64,000 nucleotides of DNA from positions 1 through 64,000 of the forward strand of contig CAYWVF010000001.1 of NCBI GenBank assembly GCA_964461815.1, read 5' to 3'. Origin of the DNA: JAAZBA01 sp964461815 (GTDB lineage: Bacteria > Bacillota > Clostridia > Oscillospirales > QAMX01). Under the pieces are notes generated by a model. That model saw only the letters and a program-made list of their open reading frames with translations, had not been told where the DNA came from and ran no database searches. Shown here piece after piece: positions 61,136 to 64,000 of this stretch; position 1 is the stretch's first letter; each line of letters opens with the position of its first letter. The translations under genes and the position numbers were made by a program.

Positions 61136-62257
61136 TTATGCAGCTGTGCTCGGCAGATCCGGCATTGATGCGCCGGAAGCCACAAGACTTTGATACCATT
61201 CGTAGCTGTAGGGGAGAGCTTCATCATCTACGTCATCCCAAAGTATCCCCCACGGACGGAGAAAGATAGCATAGGAGTAGCTGCCGTAGTCGTCGGTATT
61301 ATTACCGCGGATCACGATCATATTATCTACAGGTGATCGTATAGGGTCAACGCTCCACTCGGAAGTATCCAGAGCTACACTCATGTACTGACCGCTGCTT
61401 GAGACCATCGTGCCGTGCTCACCCTCACCGTCATTGGAAAAGCTGACGTTTGCTACACCGTTGAGACTGTCATAGCTTGAATCCTCATCCCATATCTCCA
61501 AATAGCCGGTCAGATCGTCATATACGGTGATCCTGGCAAATGCATCCCACCAGTAGTCGTTGTAGTCTGCATATTTACCATCTGCTTCGGAGATATACCA
61601 CCAGCCATACCAGTCACCATCCCACCAATCGGCAAAGGAGGCGTCAAGCTTTTCCGAAGGGACATCGGTGATTTTATCACCTGTGATTTCATCACCTGCG
61701 ATTTCATCACCTGTGACATTGTCGTCTGAGGCGTTTTCATCATACAGATCCCAGTCGGCAACGGCATCGAAGTACTCGTTTTCAACACGCTCGAGAGTGG
61801 TCGGATCGATAGTAAGAGTGTATATGTGCTTTTCTGCATTGTCGGAAAGAGTAACAGTGACCTCGTCTGTGCCTTCTAGCCTGTACGATGTACTGACCTC
61901 AAGGGTGTTACCCGGCTCGACAGTTGTAAAAAAATCATTTGATACGCCTGCATATGTTTCAAGATCCGTAACGACATACGTAGATTCCATTTGCACATCG
62001 TTTTGGACAGGTATTACGTTGAGTGATAATCCGAAAGATGCACTTTCTTTGGAATTGTTTGTAAAATCAAAGGTTAAAACAAGTGCATCCTTGCCGGTTT
62101 CACTGTACATGATGCATGAGCCTTTGTAATATAAATCGTATTTGCCGAAGTCTAAGAAATTAGGATCTGCGGGCTTCTTTTCGCCGCAAGCACACAGACC
62201 TGTCAGCATAGTAAATGAAATAAGAATGCATATCATACATCTGAATTTTTTTCTCAT
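61136..62257 (-). CDS. Lipoprotein with tandem GDEI repeats
   Basis: A 373-residue secreted lipoprotein. Signal ends in lipobox LTGLCAC near residue 19-25. A first domain (about 35-155) has DALVLTFDFTNNSKESASF, typical of the DUF5067/Ig-like FxFTNNS proteins; a short repeat (TGDEIAGDEITGDKITD, about 179-195) and a second, Trp/Tyr/Asp-rich domain follow. GGAGG precedes the ATG. It sits between the DUF4428 gene and the YdjG-like gene, so probably a surface part of the same module. Confidence 0.75.
   Translation of the reverse strand: MRKKFRCMICILISFTMLTGLCACGEKKPADPNFLDFGKYDLYYKGSCIMYSETGKDALVLTFDFTNNSKESASFGLSLNVIPVQNDVQMESTYVVTDLETYAGVSNDFFTTVEPGNTLEVSTSYRLEGTDEVTVTLSDNAEKHIYTLTIDPTTLERVENEYFDAVADWDLYDENASDDNVTGDEIAGDEITGDKITDVPSEKLDASFADWWDGDWYGWWYISEADGKYADYNDYWWDAFARITVYDDLTGYLEIWDEDSSYDSLNGVANVSFSNDGEGEHGTMVSSSGQYMSVALDTSEWSVDPIRSPVDNMIVIRGNNTDDYGSYSYAIFLRPWGILWDDVDDEALPYSYEWYQSLVASGASMPDLPSTAA
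61668..61727. repeat. 15-base tandem repeat inside the lipoprotein gene
   Basis: About four copies of GTGATTTCATCACCT (61668-61682, 61683-61697, 61698-61712, and a diverged copy to 61727). It encodes TGDEI-like pentapeptides, so length changes stay in frame. Confidence 0.8.
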
Positions 62258-62326
62258 TGAATTTCCTCCGGTTTTCGATCCTATCTGAATGAAACGGTAA
62301 ATGAAATATTACCGTTCACTCCAACG

Positions 62327-62356
62327 GTGCGGCGTGATATTGTTGTCACGCCGCAC
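62327..62356 (-). terminator. Hairpin between DUF4428 and lipoprotein genes
   Basis: Perfect stem GTGCGGCGTGA (62327-62337) and TCACGCCGCAC (62346-62356), loop eight bases. There is no immediate T-run on the minus strand, and a second small hairpin (ACGGTAA/TTACCGT near 62294-62315) follows, so it may be an attenuator or processing site more than a full stop. Confidence 0.55.
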
Positions 62357-62382
62357 TGTCATTGATCTCTATAGATTTACGC

Positions 62383-63192
62383 TTACGGACGCGGAGTGCC
62401 GCAAAATTCGCAGAATTTGCCGCTGTTCTGAGCACCGCAGGCAGAGCAGACCCACGGACCTGCCGTCGGAGCAGCATTGTCAGCTGCCGAGGGTGCGTCG
62501 GATACAGGCTGAGCTTTGGGACAGTTACGCATATCGAGAACTGTCTTGCAAATTTCATCTGCCATGTTGTAGTAATTACGATACTCGGGGTAGTCCATCG
62601 GATCAAAGCCGTTCTGTGAGAAGCTTCCGACCGCACGACCAAAGCTCCTGCCTGCGCCTGACGGCATGGGATTCATTTCTATCGTGCTGTCATTGAGTCT
62701 AAAGCGCATCTCATCAAAGTAGGGATTTCTCACAGAGACAATGATATAGAAGTTGTAGGTGTACTCATATCTTGGTGGATTGTAGCTGACCCTTTTTCCA
62801 TCGGATGTTTCACGCTTCAGCTCCGTACGATTTTCATCGATGTCCATTCGACAGCCGGTGATAGCGTTGAAGTCCAAAATGTCGGGATTTACCTCTTCCA
62901 GATCACGTGCGCTCGTTACAGTCAGCCAATTATGCTGCTCATCGAGCAGGAGCTTTGTATATTCGCCCATTGAACGGGTGATAGTAAACTGTGATGCACG
63001 TGTACGGTTTTCTTCACGGTATTGAAGCTGGGCTTTGATCTCATCAACGGTGGAATGACGGCGTTCCTCAAACCACGGTGAGAGCTTCTTGGCACAGTTT
63101 TTACAGAGATTGCCGTCCTCAAGCTTGCGATTTCCAAGAAGACCGATCTTCTCGCCGCATACATCGCAGTATTTTTTGTCAAACAGTCCCAT
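62383..63192 (-). CDS. DUF4428 and zinc-ribbon domain protein
   Basis: A 269-residue protein. The N-terminal DUF4428 zinc site (YCDVCGEKIGLLGNRKLEDG, then CKNCAKK; residues 8-37) and a C-terminal zinc ribbon (VCSACGAQNSGKFCEFCGTP, about 248-267) flank a middle domain (about 85-185) with YEYTYNFYIIVSVRNPYFDE. No membrane segment. GAGGAAC precedes the ATG. It overlaps the small membrane gene by 14 bases and belongs to the SPFH/TPM module. Function unknown. Confidence 0.82.
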   Translation of the reverse strand: MGLFDKKYCDVCGEKIGLLGNRKLEDGNLCKNCAKKLSPWFEERRHSTVDEIKAQLQYREENRTRASQFTITRSMGEYTKLLLDEQHNWLTVTSARDLEEVNPDILDFNAITGCRMDIDENRTELKRETSDGKRVSYNPPRYEYTYNFYIIVSVRNPYFDEMRFRLNDSTIEMNPMPSGAGRSFGRAVGSFSQNGFDPMDYPEYRNYYNMADEICKTVLDMRNCPKAQPVSDAPSAADNAAPTAGPWVCSACGAQNSGKFCEFCGTPRP

Positions 63193-63391
63193 GGTGTTCC
63201 TCCTGTAAGATTTGATGTGTCGATGTTGCTTGCTCGATAACGTCCGATGATTGAGCGACGAAATCCATCTGATCGGGATTTTCCATACCTCCCCAATCGG
63301 AAATTCTGTTTATTACAAAATGCTGATACAGAAATACTCCGATAGTCACCAGAAGTACCAGAATGAGTAAGATGATCAACACTTTTTTCAT
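63179..63391 (-). CDS. Small membrane protein
   Basis: A 70-residue protein: one N-terminal transmembrane helix (KKVLIILLILVLLVTIGVFL) and a soluble acidic tail. GGAG lies seven bases before its ATG, and it overlaps the genes on both sides (four and 14 bases), which supports it as a real, coupled gene. No known family recognised. Confidence 0.65.
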   Translation of the reverse strand: MKKVLIILLILVLLVTIGVFLYQHFVINRISDWGGMENPDQMDFVAQSSDVIEQATSTHQILQEEHHGTV

Positions 63392-64000
63392 TTAATATCT
63401 CCGTTATCAAAGGGATCTCCGCACTCGGGACAGAACTTCGGAGGCTTTGTCGGATCCTCGGGCTCCCAACCGCATTTATCGCACTTGTACTGCGGAACTC
63501 CGGCAGGCTTCTTAGCACCGCATTCGGAGCAGAATTTACCCTTATTTACTGCACCACAGGAGCAGACCCAGCCATCGGCAGTTACTTCGGGCTTCTTCGT
63601 TCCGCACTCGGGACAGAATTTGCCTGTAGCCTCAGCACCGCAGTTCGGACATGTCCATGCATTTGAAGCCGGCTTCGGTTCGGGCTTTTTCGTGCCGCAT
63701 TCCGGGCAGAATTTACCTTGGATATCTGTTTTACCGCAGCTGCATGTCCAGCCTGTCGGTGCAGCTGCCGGAGCGGGCTGCTGTGGTTGCTGCTGTACCT
63801 GCTGTTGAGCTTGCTGCTGCTGACCCATTTGGTACAGTCCCTGTGCTGCGTTGAAGCCGCCGTTTCCACCCATCATGCCGCCTGCCATGCCCATGCCCAT
63901 AAAGCCTGTCATAGCGCCTGCGGAGTTACCTGCCGCAGTCTGCATAGCACTTGCGGTAGCCTCTGTCATACGACCTGCCATCATATATGGATTGGAGCCG
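63388..64000 (-). CDS. SPFH-domain protein with C-terminal zinc ribbons (YdjI-like), partial
   Basis: Only the C-terminal 204 codons are visible; the gene continues beyond the right edge. The visible part has the Ala/Gly/Met-rich stretch (FMGMGMAGGMMGG) and Gln-rich stretch that usually follow an SPFH/virion-core domain, then four zinc ribbons: CSCGKTDIQGKFCPECG, CPNCGAEATGKFCPECG, CSCGAVNKGKFCSECG and CDKCGWEPED...CPECG. B. subtilis YdjI has the same plan with fewer ribbons. The reading frame is open through 64000, so the internal ATG near 63984 is not the start. First visible gene of the envelope module. Confidence 0.82.
   Translation of the reverse strand, partial: GSNPYMMAGRMTEATASAMQTAAGNSAGAMTGFMGMGMAGGMMGGNGGFNAAQGLYQMGQQQQAQQQVQQQPQQPAPAAAPTGWTCSCGKTDIQGKFCPECGTKKPEPKPASNAWTCPNCGAEATGKFCPECGTKKPEVTADGWVCSCGAVNKGKFCSECGAKKPAGVPQYKCDKCGWEPEDPTKPPKFCPECGDPFDNGDIK

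Overview
The window looks like a chromosomal segment of an anaerobic, gut-type Firmicute, most likely class Clostridia and near Ruminococcus/Oscillospiraceae. This is an inference from gene content (SpoIVB sporulation protease, ClpE-like ATPase, CpsB-type PHP phosphatase, class B sortase, ECF transporter, moderate GC, strong AGGAGG ribosome sites), not from a marker gene. No rRNA, tRNA, CRISPR array or intact insertion sequence was found.

Layout. 1-7.1 kb: aspartate ammonia-lyase on +, then a minus-strand operon (glycerol-1-phosphate dehydrogenase AraM, PMM-like HAD phosphatase, M28 aminopeptidase) divergent from a DeoR regulator, then a GH5 glycosidase broken by one in-frame amber codon. 7.1-29.1 kb: one long minus-strand exopolysaccharide/capsule locus. 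Transcription order is a TetR regulator with a palindromic operator, a Wzz-BY-kinase fusion, a CpsB phosphatase, PglE/PglC/PglD-like enzymes, about eight glycosyltransferases, Wzy, Wzx, pyruvyltransferase, nitroreductase, sugar kinase, a membrane-anchored acidic protein and a PglF-like dehydratase. Together the Pgl-like enzymes suggest a UDP-diacetylbacillosamine-type first sugar. 29.4-35.3 kb: accessory genes, namely an SDR/AraC divergent pair around a perfect palindrome, a small P-loop kinase, a lipoprotein, a truncated spoIVB copy, an AT-rich orphan gene and the intact spoIVB. 35.5-36.8 kb: a UDP-ManNAc dehydrogenase.

36.86-44.52 kb holds the most interesting unit. A consensus promoter and a cobalamin riboswitch with a terminator precede a short homing-endonuclease-repeat protein, a sortase-anchored DUF4430 surface protein, an intrinsic-factor-like membrane protein (alpha/alpha-barrel plus DUF4430), a complete ECF importer (T, fused A1A2, S) and a class B sortase. 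I read this as a B12-repressed corrinoid capture and import system of a Gram-positive cell, built from domains resembling human intrinsic factor/transcobalamin.

44.5-56.0 kb: a minus-strand housekeeping block (pgsA, clpE-like, two intracellular CBM9-like proteins, ABC-F, dnaB, tilS, hpt, ftsH). 56.2-57.7 kb: ylmH-like and SGNH hydrolase genes on +. 57.9-64 kb: a minus-strand envelope module with SPFH, TPM and zinc-ribbon membrane proteins recalling B. subtilis YdjG-YdjH-YdjI, plus two lipoproteins; its first visible gene runs off the right edge.
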